A stretch of DNA of 28,339 bases, from the NCBI GenBank assembly GCA_049276515.1, contig JBASWO010000005.1, forward strand, positions 1-28,339, read 5' to 3'. Shown in pieces: positions 1 to 7,969 of this stretch (positions are counted from its first letter, which is position 1; every line of letters begins with the position of its first letter). The DNA comes from JAATFY01 sp049276515. GTDB lineage: Bacteria > Pseudomonadota > Alphaproteobacteria > UBA9219. Made by a program: the position numbers and the translations under genes. Below the pieces are notes generated by a model. It worked only from the letters and a program-made list of their open reading frames with translations. It was not told the origin of the DNA and searched no databases.

Positions 1-82
1 CCCATTGGCTCACTTCCTGGCGAATGTTTAAATGTGAGTTCGGAGGCCAAACTAAAAATTTTGGGATTTATTACAATAAAAC

Positions 83-1279
83 TCATGGGACCCTCGGTTT
101 CAAATGAGAGCATAGCCTTTGTGTCAGCTTTAATGAAGGCTGCTTTGTATAATATTGATAAGCTTCATCAATACGTTTCATGGTTTCAGCATCCGGCTTA
201 AAATCATATTTTTCACGCAAAGTCACAAGCGTTTTGAGAAGGCCAATAAGTTGTCTTGAGCGTTCAAACATCGGGAAGAATTCAGCGATTTCATTATAAC
301 GGCTCGTCAATAAGAGAGCTGCCCGGCCCATGGCAAAGCGCGGGTTATTAAGATTGACGGCTCGGTCTTGAACCATTTCCCCAGTGGTTGGATCAATTTT
401 TATAGCCATATCGGAACCATCTACGCCCATATCGATACGATGCACGTCACATACAATATCGCCATCGGTTGTCTTGTTCCATGAGCCATAAACATCTCCT
501 GGCTTAAGCATCACGCGCGAGCTATAGCCATCTGCAGAGCCACCGCATAACTCAAAATCTCGAAGTAAGTTTATGACCCGCGCGCGCGTATCATCATCGG
601 GTATGTCATCTGGTGTCGTAGCAAATTGCTTACTCTGCCAGGCTAACCTTCCAATCCAGTAATCGGCGGCATAGAGCGTTTCACCCATAAGCGTGTGGCT
701 CATCCATCTTGGATGCCAATCTTTTTTGATAAATAACCAATTGGGACGGTCAGGAAAATCTTCATCCAACCCTTCAAGAGACAAATACGGCAGAGGTAGT
801 CGTGAAGGATGAAAGGCAAATATCATCGCGACATCTATATCTTGGGGGAATATCAGGGGCGGTAAATTTGGCTTTTGTTCAAAATAAAGCACCAATTCAC
901 CAGAGGATTTGGCTTGCAAGCCTTTAAAGTAGGAATCCCCTTCAGATGGTATAGATGATGGATCGAAACTGGCGGTAATAAGCCACCCATTTTGCTCCAT
1001 TTTGTTATAACGAGGTCCATACTGCTGAGTTATTTTTGTAACTTCATCCCGCGTGACGCCGAGCTGTTTAAGCTGAACTTCTTCGCGTAAATCTTGCCAT
1101 TCGTCATATAAGGGATTGCCTTCACCGCCCAGAACTGTTGACGCAGCCCATAAACGATCGGCTAGATCGGGCGTAGCAGATACTCTTTCGTCCCTAACCA
1201 TTTCTTTGGCTAATTCAAAACCAAGTTCACCGGTGTAAAGGCGAGTGATTAATTCAGCTGAAGTTACAAAATCAGTCAT
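83..1279 (-). CDS. Hypothetical protein, 398 aa, partner of the Sel1-repeat membrane protein
   Basis: I do not recognise this family. It is a soluble-looking protein without signal peptide or membrane segment. The middle is rich in aromatic residues (many W, Y and F between residues 150 and 230). The C-terminal third has a helical stretch around residues 318-360 with the pattern LTSRYNEIAEFFPMFER followed by Leu-rich helices, which looks like a protein-interaction or scaffold segment. The ATG at 1279 is preceded by AGGA about 11 bases upstream. It begins only 9 bases after the stop of the larger gene upstream and is almost certainly cotranscribed with it. A joint role, such as effector and chaperone, surface structure or defence, is possible but not shown by the sequence. 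Confidence 0.7.
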   Translation of the reverse strand: MTDFVTSAELITRLYTGELGFELAKEMVRDERVSATPDLADRLWAASTVLGGEGNPLYDEWQDLREEVQLKQLGVTRDEVTKITQQYGPRYNKMEQNGWLITASFDPSSIPSEGDSYFKGLQAKSSGELVLYFEQKPNLPPLIFPQDIDVAMIFAFHPSRLPLPYLSLEGLDEDFPDRPNWLFIKKDWHPRWMSHTLMGETLYAADYWIGRLAWQSKQFATTPDDIPDDDTRARVINLLRDFELCGGSADGYSSRVMLKPGDVYGSWNKTTDGDIVCDVHRIDMGVDGSDMAIKIDPTTGEMVQDRAVNLNNPRFAMGRAALLLTSRYNEIAEFFPMFERSRQLIGLLKTLVTLREKYDFKPDAETMKRIDEAYQYYTKQPSLKLTQRLCSHLKPRVP

Positions 1280-1288
1280 AATGTATTC

Positions 1289-3820
1289 CTATAGAGCACA
1301 TTGTTGGGCCGATGGTTTGGAATAGGATAAAAAATGGCTATCAACCAAGGCTTCTTGATCATCAGAAAGAACGATGTTGGTCTCTGGTACCTCTATGCCG
1401 AAAGGCACCGTAACTTTATCGCCACATTTGAGCGGAACTATATTATTATCAGGACGCGTATGAACCGATATTTGTTTGCCGGTAATAAAAGCATCAGGCA
1501 TTGCAGAACTCGCACCAATAGATGTTATATGCTCAGATTCGAGTAATCGAGTATTCAAATAAAGACTGCCTGCCGCTGCTAAAGCAGCAATTCCGCCTTT
1601 TAAAATAGTATCGATGCTAAATTTCTTTTGATACTGATCTCGGATAACCACATAGGAACCAATAGCGCCGCTAATGCCGGTAGCAATTGGCAGCACATGC
1701 TCCCAAACAGCAGAAGTTACTGTTCCCTGCGGCAATCCGGACGTCGCCGTAAGATAAGTAGCTAGGCCTGTGCCGAGCAACGTCAAGCCTGTAATAGAAT
1801 ATGTGGTAATCTTCTGAGCATCAAAATCATGGGAAACTTTATAAGCAGCCCCTGTTAATGCTAAGCCACCTGCTACGGTTACAACTTCATCACGAATGAG
1901 CCAAAGCCCGTAGCAAATGCCGCCAACAGCTAGAACACCCGCCCCCATAAGACCGAAAATTCCTTTTACATCATCCTCGCTCAGAGGTTTTTTTGTTATG
2001 TCTAAAGATGTATATTTTCCATGCGATGCGGATGGCGCGGTAATCGACTGTTCTTTTTTAAGTGCTGCAAGGCGAGCAACTTCAGAAACTTCCTCTTTAG
2101 CTATAGCATCTGCATCAATAATGCGGGGATCGCGCCATGCTTTTATTTCAACAACTTCCAACTCTTCTTCAATTAAACGGCGTAACTTCAGAACAGTATT
2201 GCGTGTTTGCTGGGAAATAATGTTGTCGCCTTTATCAAGGGGCATGCGATCTAAATAGGAGAGGGCTCGATTCAAATCTCGAGGAACATCAAGCCCTAAA
2301 TAATACCGCAATGCCAAGATACGAATAGCGTCCACATATTCCTGATGATTAATTTCTGTAGTTGTTGCCAATTCTTCGTAAATACTTAAACCTCGAACCC
2401 TGTCTTCTTGTCCAATAACATTGGACATTGAATACTGTGCATCCGTTAAACGAGTGTTATAACCACCCAGTTGACGAGCACGGCCAAATATCCGGTCCGC
2501 TTCTTTTTTGAATTCTAAATCTGATTTGTAACGCGAATCTGATTTTAAAATCCCAAAAAGATTCACGGCACCTGTGCCATTGTCGGCATCCATGGCTCTT
2601 GAATACCAGAGGCGTGCCTTTTCAATATCCCTACGCCCATAAAGGCCGTTATTCCAATAGACACCTAAATTACTCGCAGCTGTGCCATCACCAAGCATAT
2701 AAGCCTTGGCGGCAAATTCGTAAGCCTTAGCTTCGTCAAAAAATTCATCCCGTGGGTTTGAATAAGCAATGCCCATCAAAACGCACCAATGAGCGCTGTC
2801 ATTATCCACGTCAGGATCATAAAGATCTAAAATGCCTTGGTATGAATAGTTACCATCTTGATAAATAGTCATAGCTTGATCGTAACGTTCCTTTTGACCA
2901 GGCTTCCACTCAAGCTCAGCTGGTAACAAACGTTTTTCATTCGGGAATACGACGCCAGATGTCGATTCTATTGTGTAAGCAAAAACTCTCTGTCCATTCG
3001 CAGCCGCCCAGGCTGTAATTTTATGCCCGGCAGGAACAACAACATCCGTTACATAAACTCTTTTATAACCAAATATTTCAGCCAACTGTTCAGGCGTCTT
3101 ACTCGCATGCTCATCTGGATCACAAATAGTACTATGAAATTTAAAATGTTGCGTTTTATCAAAATATTGAACGAAATACTGCTCAGCCTGCGTTGTGTAC
3201 TCATAAAGACGGTATGAACCTTGCGAAATATCTTCAGGTACATATTCAAATGATTGCTGTGAAGCAATGGCACGTTGCCACTCAAAATAATGTTGAGCGT
3301 GGTGTTTAGATACAAATTGTACTGGCTTAAATTTTTCTGAATGGCCATAAGTTCCGTGCTTTAATTTACGAGTTTGATAATCAAACCATAACTCGTGAAG
3401 AGAGGGCGGTATTGGCTCATCGCCTACATGACAAACAATGGCATTCGTGTTGAGCATTGAACGAACAGCGGCAATGTTGTTCACATCAAGTTCAACAACG
3501 ACGTCAGTTTCAGCCAGTTTTAGATAAGGATGTCGATATAATCGTCGAACGGATGTACTTTGTTCGGCTGCGTAGCTATTCCCGTGAAGTGTGTAGCAGC
3601 GATAACTAAATTGATGGAAAAAATCAGAAATTCTTTCCAATGATAGATCAGACTTTAATTTATCAAGTGCTTGGTTAAAGGTGACGTCGTCGTCATCATG
3701 AAGTAGATTGAGTTCTTTAAGCACTGTAAGAGCATCAGCATCTAGCTTGCCCGTATACATAGGCGCTAAGGGCCAGCTGGCCGGCTCTGGTACAAATGGT
3801 AATGACTGATCAATACCCAT
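1289..3820 (-). CDS. Sel1/TPR-repeat protein with C-terminal membrane domain
   Basis: A protein of about 843 aa. The N-terminal ~310 residues match nothing I know. A central section (about residues 330-550) has Sel1-like/TPR helical repeats, for example a segment with AASNLGVYWNNGLYG then EKARLWYSRAMD. After a charged linker, residues about 620-760 hold four to five hydrophobic segments rich in Gly and Ala, followed by a polar tail of ~80 residues. The likely location is the inner membrane with the repeat domain on one side. The start is uncertain: the frame stays open to a TTG at 3868 (16 more residues), and neither start has a strong ribosome binding site; I chose the ATG. Sel1 repeats usually mediate protein contacts. 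With the 398-aa gene 9 bases downstream it forms a two-gene cargo operon of unknown function. Confidence 0.65.
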   Translation of the reverse strand: MGIDQSLPFVPEPASWPLAPMYTGKLDADALTVLKELNLLHDDDDVTFNQALDKLKSDLSLERISDFFHQFSYRCYTLHGNSYAAEQSTSVRRLYRHPYLKLAETDVVVELDVNNIAAVRSMLNTNAIVCHVGDEPIPPSLHELWFDYQTRKLKHGTYGHSEKFKPVQFVSKHHAQHYFEWQRAIASQQSFEYVPEDISQGSYRLYEYTTQAEQYFVQYFDKTQHFKFHSTICDPDEHASKTPEQLAEIFGYKRVYVTDVVVPAGHKITAWAAANGQRVFAYTIESTSGVVFPNEKRLLPAELEWKPGQKERYDQAMTIYQDGNYSYQGILDLYDPDVDNDSAHWCVLMGIAYSNPRDEFFDEAKAYEFAAKAYMLGDGTAASNLGVYWNNGLYGRRDIEKARLWYSRAMDADNGTGAVNLFGILKSDSRYKSDLEFKKEADRIFGRARQLGGYNTRLTDAQYSMSNVIGQEDRVRGLSIYEELATTTEINHQEYVDAIRILALRYYLGLDVPRDLNRALSYLDRMPLDKGDNIISQQTRNTVLKLRRLIEEELEVVEIKAWRDPRIIDADAIAKEEVSEVARLAALKKEQSITAPSASHGKYTSLDITKKPLSEDDVKGIFGLMGAGVLAVGGICYGLWLIRDEVVTVAGGLALTGAAYKVSHDFDAQKITTYSITGLTLLGTGLATYLTATSGLPQGTVTSAVWEHVLPIATGISGAIGSYVVIRDQYQKKFSIDTILKGGIAALAAAGSLYLNTRLLESEHITSIGASSAMPDAFITGKQISVHTRPDNNIVPLKCGDKVTVPFGIEVPETNIVLSDDQEALVDSHFLSYSKPSAQQCAL

Positions 3821-3926
3821 GGATTTTCTATAGCAAAATGTTTCAGTATGAATCTTGGTTAAAATCAACGCTGCTTTTCAAAACATTCTTTATTTTCTAT
3901 GTATTTAATGACTTATGCTTTCATTC

Positions 3927-4163
3927 TTACTCTGCGATGCGCAGCTTTTTACCGTCACATTGTACGCCAGCCAAGGCGAAGGCCATTGTCCAGAAACGGT
4001 TAATCTCTCCTTGAGAAAAGCTTTCAACTAATAGGTCAGAAGGATCACAACGGCTATTCGCTCTAATAATGCCCGTTATAGCGGACGCCATACGTTCGAT
4101 AATCTCTGTGTCTTCGTTATATTCGTTTTCTTGAGTGAGAAAGTTATTCATTCGAATGCTCAT
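3927..4163 (-). CDS. Small hypothetical protein, 78 aa
   Basis: An acidic N-terminal half (NEYNEDTEIIERMASAI) is followed by a helical C-terminal half containing SFSQGEINRFWTMAFALAG. Composition and length suggest a small folded helical protein, not a chance frame. A TTG one codon earlier (4166) is possible; the ATG at 4163 is preferred but has only a weak ribosome binding site. An ATG at 4148 is another option. It lies between the Sel1 protein gene and the regulator unit in the same orientation, with a hairpin-forming repeat (4265-4297) upstream. No family recognised. Confidence 0.5.
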   Translation of the reverse strand: MSIRMNNFLTQENEYNEDTEIIERMASAITGIIRANSRCDPSDLLVESFSQGEINRFWTMAFALAGVQCDGKKLRIAE

Positions 4164-4264
4164 CAAACAAACCCAACGAGATCAAATGTCACTATTTAAT
4201 CGAGTAAAACCACACTTATTTCTATCGTTTTTATATAACCAAGATAGTGTATTTCGCTAGCTAA

Positions 4265-4297
4265 CTATAACTATGTGGCTTTCCGCCAAAGTTATAG
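4265..4297 (-). terminator. Extended inverted repeat after the leftward regulator gene
   Basis: Outer arms CTATAACT (4265-4272) and AGTTATAG (4290-4297) enclose inner arms TGGC (4276-4279) and GCCA (4285-4288), giving a long hairpin just after the stop of the XRE regulator gene. It has no T-tract on the minus strand, so it may be a weak or Rho-assisted terminator, an mRNA 3' end stabiliser, or an operator. Confidence 0.4.
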
Positions 4298-4305
4298 CGG
4301 TTTAC

Positions 4306-4992
4306 TCAGGCTACTGCATGAGCCCGTCGTTCCTTTTTGCTATGACTGTTATTGAGAGGAATAGCGGCTTTCCATAGCGGCTCAAATTCATTCAAAAATG
4401 ATTGAAGCTGGCCAATAGATTTCATGACAATGAAGTTATAAGTTTTGGAGTCATCTTGTTCAGCAATGATGATGTAACGGCTTGTAATAGCGAAGTGAGA
4501 GATGTTGCTAATGAAGTAATTAGGCATAACTCGATACTTGAACGGTAGTTCGTGCTCTGAAGTCTCATGAGCGTCGGCCAACAAACAATTTACGGTTAGG
4601 TCCTGAACAATTTTTTCCAATCGCTTAAGATTGGCTATATCAGTAATACCCAATGACTGGGCCAAAACATTTCTGGAGCGGCACATAATATTTACGGGAT
4701 TGCCATTAGCTTTTGAAGCTTCGAAAAGCTCAAACAACACATTGAGACCATTTTCACCCTGATAAACCTTGATTGAGTCCTTTCGAAAGCCCAGGCCGTC
4801 ATTTTCGAAGAATTCTATACCCGATTTCTCAAACGCTTCTCGAAGCTTATATGCGCTTGAAGGAGCAATTTCGCCCTTTTCAATCTTGCGGATGGTTGCG
4901 GCACATAGGCCAGATTCCATAGCCAATGTATCCTGCGACCAATCAAGTAAGCCTCGGGCACCACGTATTTGTTTTGCGCTAATCACAAACAT
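4306..4992 (-). CDS. XRE-family regulator with C-terminal sensor-like domain
   Basis: About 228 aa. Residues ~5-60 form a Cro/CI-type helix-turn-helix (LDWSQDTLAMESGL as helix 2/turn, then TIRKIEKGEIAPS). The remaining ~165 residues form a second domain. It has a GIEFFEND junction, a GLNVLFELF helix, a central strand LTVNCLLAD, and near the end an ITSRYIIIAEQDD strand and FEPLWKAA helix. This arrangement resembles the ligand-binding half of TrmB-like regulators, which has a degenerate phospholipase D fold; that is a fold-level guess. The same two-domain layout is seen in the divergent regulator at 5604, so the two are probably homologous. An ATG start at 4992 with AGG nine bases upstream is preferred over a TTG at 4998. 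It is the third gene of a leftward operon with the 53- and 54-aa ORFs. Confidence 0.8.
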   Translation of the reverse strand: MFVISAKQIRGARGLLDWSQDTLAMESGLCAATIRKIEKGEIAPSSAYKLREAFEKSGIEFFENDGLGFRKDSIKVYQGENGLNVLFELFEASKANGNPVNIMCRSRNVLAQSLGITDIANLKRLEKIVQDLTVNCLLADAHETSEHELPFKYRVMPNYFISNISHFAITSRYIIIAEQDDSKTYNFIVMKSIGQLQSFLNEFEPLWKAAIPLNNSHSKKERRAHAVA

Positions 4993-5009
4993 GTTCAAAC
5001 CTATAATGA

Positions 5010-5174
5010 TTAATTTTTATTCATTGCATCGAACGCGTTTTGCAAACGTTCGTTTCGATCAACCGGAATAATTTTATCGTTTGTGTTGGCAACACGTTCG
5101 ATTAATTGAAGGAGTTGAATGGCAGCAAGTTTGCCATATCGAGCAACCATTTCATTGTAGGTAATATTATGCAT
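5010..5174 (-). CDS. Small protein, 54 aa, second gene of the leftward regulator operon
   Basis: Translation starts MHNITYNEMVARYGKLAAI and ends AFDAMNKN; it is likely mostly helical, with a hydrophobic LAAIQLLQLIERV helix. The ATG at 5174 is preceded by a strong ribosome binding site (GTGAGGG, about 3-8 bases upstream). It starts 6 bases after the stop of the 53-aa ORF and ends 17 bases before the ATG of the XRE regulator. Tight spacing and clear ribosome binding sites argue that it is real. No family recognised. It could be an accessory partner of the regulator or one half of a toxin-antitoxin-like pair. Confidence 0.6.
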   Translation of the reverse strand: MHNITYNEMVARYGKLAAIQLLQLIERVANTNDKIIPVDRNERLQNAFDAMNKN

Positions 5175-5180
5175 GGTCCC

Positions 5181-5342
5181 TCACGCAACCTTGCGAACAG
5201 GGCTGTGCATTAATAGGTTCCAACGGTCTTCTAGTGACCGACCAAATTGAGCCTGTATACCCTCGTAGCGTTCAAGCCGTTCAATAAGGGCTTGAGCACT
5301 ATGCTCACCGTGACGTTCGATGTACTTGTTAAAGTCCAGCAT
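5181..5342 (-). CDS. Small protein, 53 aa, first gene of the leftward regulator operon
   Basis: Translation starts MLDFNKYIERHGEHSAQALI, continues through a charged amphipathic helix (IERLERYEGIQAQFG) and ends PVRKVA. The ATG at 5342 has AGGTG 9-13 bases upstream. It is first of three same-strand genes (53 aa, 54 aa, XRE regulator) with gaps of 6 and 17 bases, so the three are probably one transcript from the divergent promoter region 5343-5603. The length and coiled-coil-like charge pattern suit a small dimeric binding protein. Function unknown. Confidence 0.6.
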   Translation of the reverse strand: MLDFNKYIERHGEHSAQALIERLERYEGIQAQFGRSLEDRWNLLMHSPVRKVA

Positions 5343-5425
5343 TTGAAATCACCTAAAATATGTATTTTTGAACTGTGAATATGATGATGAGAATACTGAC
5401 CGGTGGAATTGAAAGCAATTCATTT

Positions 5426-5444
5426 TGTAACTAGTAAAGTTACA
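5426..5444. promoter_or_regulatory. Inverted repeat operator in the divergent regulator promoter
   Basis: TGTAACT (5426-5432) and AGTTACA (5438-5444) form a perfect 7-bp inverted repeat around a 5-base spacer, in the middle of the 261-base divergent intergenic region. TACATAAAGT at 5441-5450, overlapping the right arm, recurs exactly at 5556-5565, 39 bases before the start of the rightward regulator. These are good candidates for binding sites of one or both XRE regulators. The half-site resembles the TGTWACA heptamers at 7711-7750 and 8683-8712. Confidence 0.5.
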
Positions 5445-5603
5445 TAAAGTACTGTTAATTGCTAAATCTAATGAAGTTATTACCAAAAAAATGGATTTTA
5501 ACCTGTAATTTTATTGCTTTTTCGCACGTAAATGACTTTTTGATACTTGTTAGGCTACATAAAGTTGTCTAAGGTGCCTTCCGGAACAAATTATGGTCGA
5601 TAA

Positions 5604-6272
5604 ATGATTAGACTAACAGCAAGGCAAATTTCCGCCGCAATGGCTCTGGTTGGCATGACGCAAGATGACCTGGCATCTGCTGCTGACATGGCGCGTCCTT
5701 CGTTAAACAGAATCTTGAACGAAGAAGCTGTAGCCAAAGATGACACACTGCGCAAAATCAGATTAGCACTGGAAGCTCAAGGCGTAGAATTTATTGGTAA
5801 CGTAGGTGTTCAATGGGCTCAACATCAGGTGAAAACGTTATCCGGCATTGATGGCTTAAAAGCTTTTTTTGATGATGTGAGGTCGGTTGCCAAAGTAAGC
5901 GACGAAGAAATTTGCATTTGTGGATTTTCTGAGGATTATTTTGAGAAGAAGCTAGGCAATTTTATCGACTATCAACGCAGCGAAATGGCTTCTTATGAAA
6001 AAGTGCAAATGCGTTGCCTAGTTGAAGAAGGCGATACTTCTTTAGGTGCTTCTAGTTATTGTGAATATCGTTGGCAGGAAAAAGAGAATTTCTCGAATGT
6101 TCCTTTTTATATTTATGGCGACAGAACTGCCATCATTGCCACATCGGCTCCTGAAGATCCTTTAATTCTATTAATTCGCAATCCTGCAATATCAGAAGCT
6201 TATCGCAGGCAATTTGGTGCCATGTGGAATGCTGCAAAAGAGCCCAAAGTTAAGGCAAAGAAAAACAAATGA
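5604..6272 (+). CDS. XRE-family regulator with C-terminal sensor-like domain, twin of the gene at 4306
   Basis: 222 aa. Residues ~6-58 form a helix-turn-helix (MTQDDLASAADMARPSLNRI). Then comes the same kind of second domain as in the leftward regulator: junction GVEFIGNVG, helix GLKAFFDDV, strand VQMRCLVEE, strand FYIYGDRTAIIAT and final helix FGAMWNAA. The C-terminal tail is Lys-rich. The fold guess (TrmB-like, degenerate PLD sensor) is inference from strand/helix order. It overlaps the downstream methyltransferase gene by four bases (ATGA), so the two products are translationally coupled and probably work together. The ribosome binding site is weak. A four-codon mini-ORF (5593-5607) overlaps the start. 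Confidence 0.8.
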   Translation: MIRLTARQISAAMALVGMTQDDLASAADMARPSLNRILNEEAVAKDDTLRKIRLALEAQGVEFIGNVGVQWAQHQVKTLSGIDGLKAFFDDVRSVAKVSDEEICICGFSEDYFEKKLGNFIDYQRSEMASYEKVQMRCLVEEGDTSLGASSYCEYRWQEKENFSNVPFYIYGDRTAIIATSAPEDPLILLIRNPAISEAYRRQFGAMWNAAKEPKVKAKKNK

Positions 6273-7231
6273 ACGCGCTTGTTAAATTAGGAAAAACTTA
6301 TGATACCGACAGATTTACTGTCGATATACAGCGTTGGCTGTCTGGAGATCCATCAGTCAATTTAGCTGCCGACATGTATATAAATGACAAGGACGATACA
6401 CGCTGGGCTCAAGGGCACAGCTCAGATGCATATTATGTAGAACGCGATGAACATGAGACTTTTGACCTTGTGGCTAGAGAATTAAATGCTAAGGCTCAAA
6501 ATGTTTTTGATATGGGCGTGGGCGGCAAAAAGGCCGTTTTAAGTAAAGGTTTGCCCATAGCGAAAAAAGTTGGCGCCAAATATTATTATGCGTTTGATCT
6601 CGCCCCAACTTTAGCGAACGACGCCGCAATACTTGCGAAAAGTGAATTGGGAATTGATAGTGCATCTGTAGTTTGTGATTTCTTCGACAGACTACCCATG
6701 GGCCATCCTAATACCTTGATAGCACTTCTTGGCCTTACACTAGGTAACTTAGAGACCTACAGTGACAGTGAAAACGTCAAATCGAGACTAATAGAGATTT
6801 TTTCAAACTATGCTTCTGCCGTAACGTCAAAAGGCATCAACACTGGTCAAAGCCATTTACTAATCAGTTATGATGCGAACAGAAATGAGCGGGAAATTAG
6901 GGCTTGCTACGACAATCCAGAATTTGAAGGATTAATACGTAGCTATATTCAACGTGCAATTGATACGAGTAATTTTGATTATGAGGTTGTGGTCAGACCA
7001 ACAAAAGATGTGGATTTTCTTTCGTTAGGATTGCGTTCTAAATGTGATCAAATCGTACATTTTAATGGTAGAGAATTTGCAGTTGAAAAGGGTGAATTTT
7101 TCCCTGTTATTAATTCTAGCCGCTTTTCCATTCCATTTATGACTGATGCAGCCGTTAAAGCCGGATGGAAACCAAAAAATATTTGGTCGGCAACGGGCCG
7201 CGTTCAATACCAACACTTCACAATTGGATAA
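6269..7231 (+). CDS. EgtD-like SAM-dependent methyltransferase
   Basis: 320 aa, with the Rossmann methyltransferase layout typical of the EgtD (histidine N-alpha methyltransferase, DUF2260) group. SDAYYVERDEHETF lies near residue 52; the first strand and SAM loop are FDMGVGGKK (80-88), and FDLAP (109-113) carries the second acidic residue. VCDFFD sits at 135-140. LLGLTLGNLE (153-162) matches the EgtD signature of the form LGSTIGN, and LLISYDANR is at 197-205. The C-terminal part also follows the EgtD pattern (NSSRFSIPFM, AGWKPKNIW). The SAM loop is atypical (GVGGK instead of GxGxG), and no ergothioneine partner gene such as egtB is nearby. The substrate is therefore open: it may be an amino acid, peptide or small molecule sensed by the coupled regulator. 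It starts inside the stop of the XRE gene. Confidence 0.7.
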   Translation: MNALVKLGKTYDTDRFTVDIQRWLSGDPSVNLAADMYINDKDDTRWAQGHSSDAYYVERDEHETFDLVARELNAKAQNVFDMGVGGKKAVLSKGLPIAKKVGAKYYYAFDLAPTLANDAAILAKSELGIDSASVVCDFFDRLPMGHPNTLIALLGLTLGNLETYSDSENVKSRLIEIFSNYASAVTSKGINTGQSHLLISYDANRNEREIRACYDNPEFEGLIRSYIQRAIDTSNFDYEVVVRPTKDVDFLSLGLRSKCDQIVHFNGREFAVEKGEFFPVINSSRFSIPFMTDAAVKAGWKPKNIWSATGRVQYQHFTIG

Positions 7232-7245
7232 TCACGCAGTGAAAG

Positions 7246-7671
7246 CTATTCTAAAAGTGCTTTTATACGTATGGCACTAAAGGCTAGATATCTCGTCTCA
7301 TCAAAATTGAGCGGTTGTTCAATAGCTTCTTTATAAACAAACGTTGCCAATTTCCCTAAATCACTTTGTGAAAGCTGCATTTTAGCTTCTGAGCTGGCTT
7401 CCATTATCCAGCCAATGATCGCGCCAAGAGCCACATCATCGACCTTGCTGGCCGATTTCTTGTTCATATGAATGCCGGCAATTTCATGTGGCTTAACCTT
7501 GAGTGCCTTGGCAATTTTCAGCACCCATTCCATTGTTAAGGGAGATTTCCTGTTAAGAATACGGCTGAGATGGGCGCGACTCGTACCGATCTGATCAGCA
7601 AGCCATATAGGCTTCTTGCCTTTTGCCTTGAGCAAAGAGTTTAGTCGGTCAGGTGGTATAGCTATTTTCAT
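7246..7671 (-). CDS. XRE-family (Cro/CI-like) repressor, 141 aa
   Basis: The N-terminal ~60 residues form a helix-turn-helix (WLADQIGTSRAHLSRILNRK, then LTMEWVLKIAKALKV). The C-terminal half is a helical domain without peptidase motifs, so this is not a LexA/CI-type self-cleaving repressor. It is convergent with the methyltransferase gene (14 bases between stops) and reads away from the 7672-8176 intergenic region. That region carries three TGTWACA heptamers (7711-7750) directly upstream of its start, consistent with autoregulation. Because TGTWACA also occurs in front of the short RNA promoter at 8719, this protein is the best candidate for the shared regulator. The ribosome binding site is weak. 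Confidence 0.8.
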   Translation of the reverse strand: MKIAIPPDRLNSLLKAKGKKPIWLADQIGTSRAHLSRILNRKSPLTMEWVLKIAKALKVKPHEIAGIHMNKKSASKVDDVALGAIIGWIMEASSEAKMQLSQSDLGKLATFVYKEAIEQPLNFDETRYLAFSAIRIKALLE

Positions 7672-7710
7672 AAGGTCTTTTTACTCTCAAAATAATGAGC
7701 CGTCACTATT

Positions 7711-7752
7711 TGTTACATTAAATAAGAAAATAAATGTAACACCTGTAACAGG
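7711..7752. promoter_or_regulatory. TGTWACA operator cluster upstream of the small XRE repressor
   Basis: TGTTACATT (7711-7719) and AATGTAACA (7733-7741) form a perfect 9-bp inverted repeat with a 13-base spacer. CCTGTAACAGG (7742-7752) is an adjoining perfect palindrome around a central A. Three copies of TGTWACA within 42 bases, next to a repressor gene, is a classical operator arrangement. Confidence 0.6.
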
Positions 7753-7969
7753 TATGTTTCGATGTTTTTTATCAGCAAATGATACAAAAAATATCATTAA
7801 AATATAGGTTTTAACCGTATTTCTGGACCCTTTAACCTTAACATATCTGCTACCAATAATTGGCTGTTAACTACACATTGAAGTTGCAATTAACAATTTT
7901 CCATGTAATTGGTGTTGCAAGTGCTAACTGAAAATCATTTTAGTACGACCAATCCAAAAAGTGATTGGC
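7753..7969. other. AT-rich noncoding stretch with reiterated ATTGG and GTTGCAA
   Basis: No credible gene here. The palindrome CCAATAATTGG lies at 7853-7863, ATTGG recurs at 7908-7912, and CCAAT/ATTGG form an inverted repeat at 7949-7968. GTTGCAA occurs at 7883-7889 and 7914-7920. TTGCAA (7915-7920) and TTTTAG/TTTAGT about 17-18 bases on could be a weak promoter reading towards the structured leader. The repeats could be regulator sites or iteron-like; the sequence does not decide. Confidence 0.35.
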
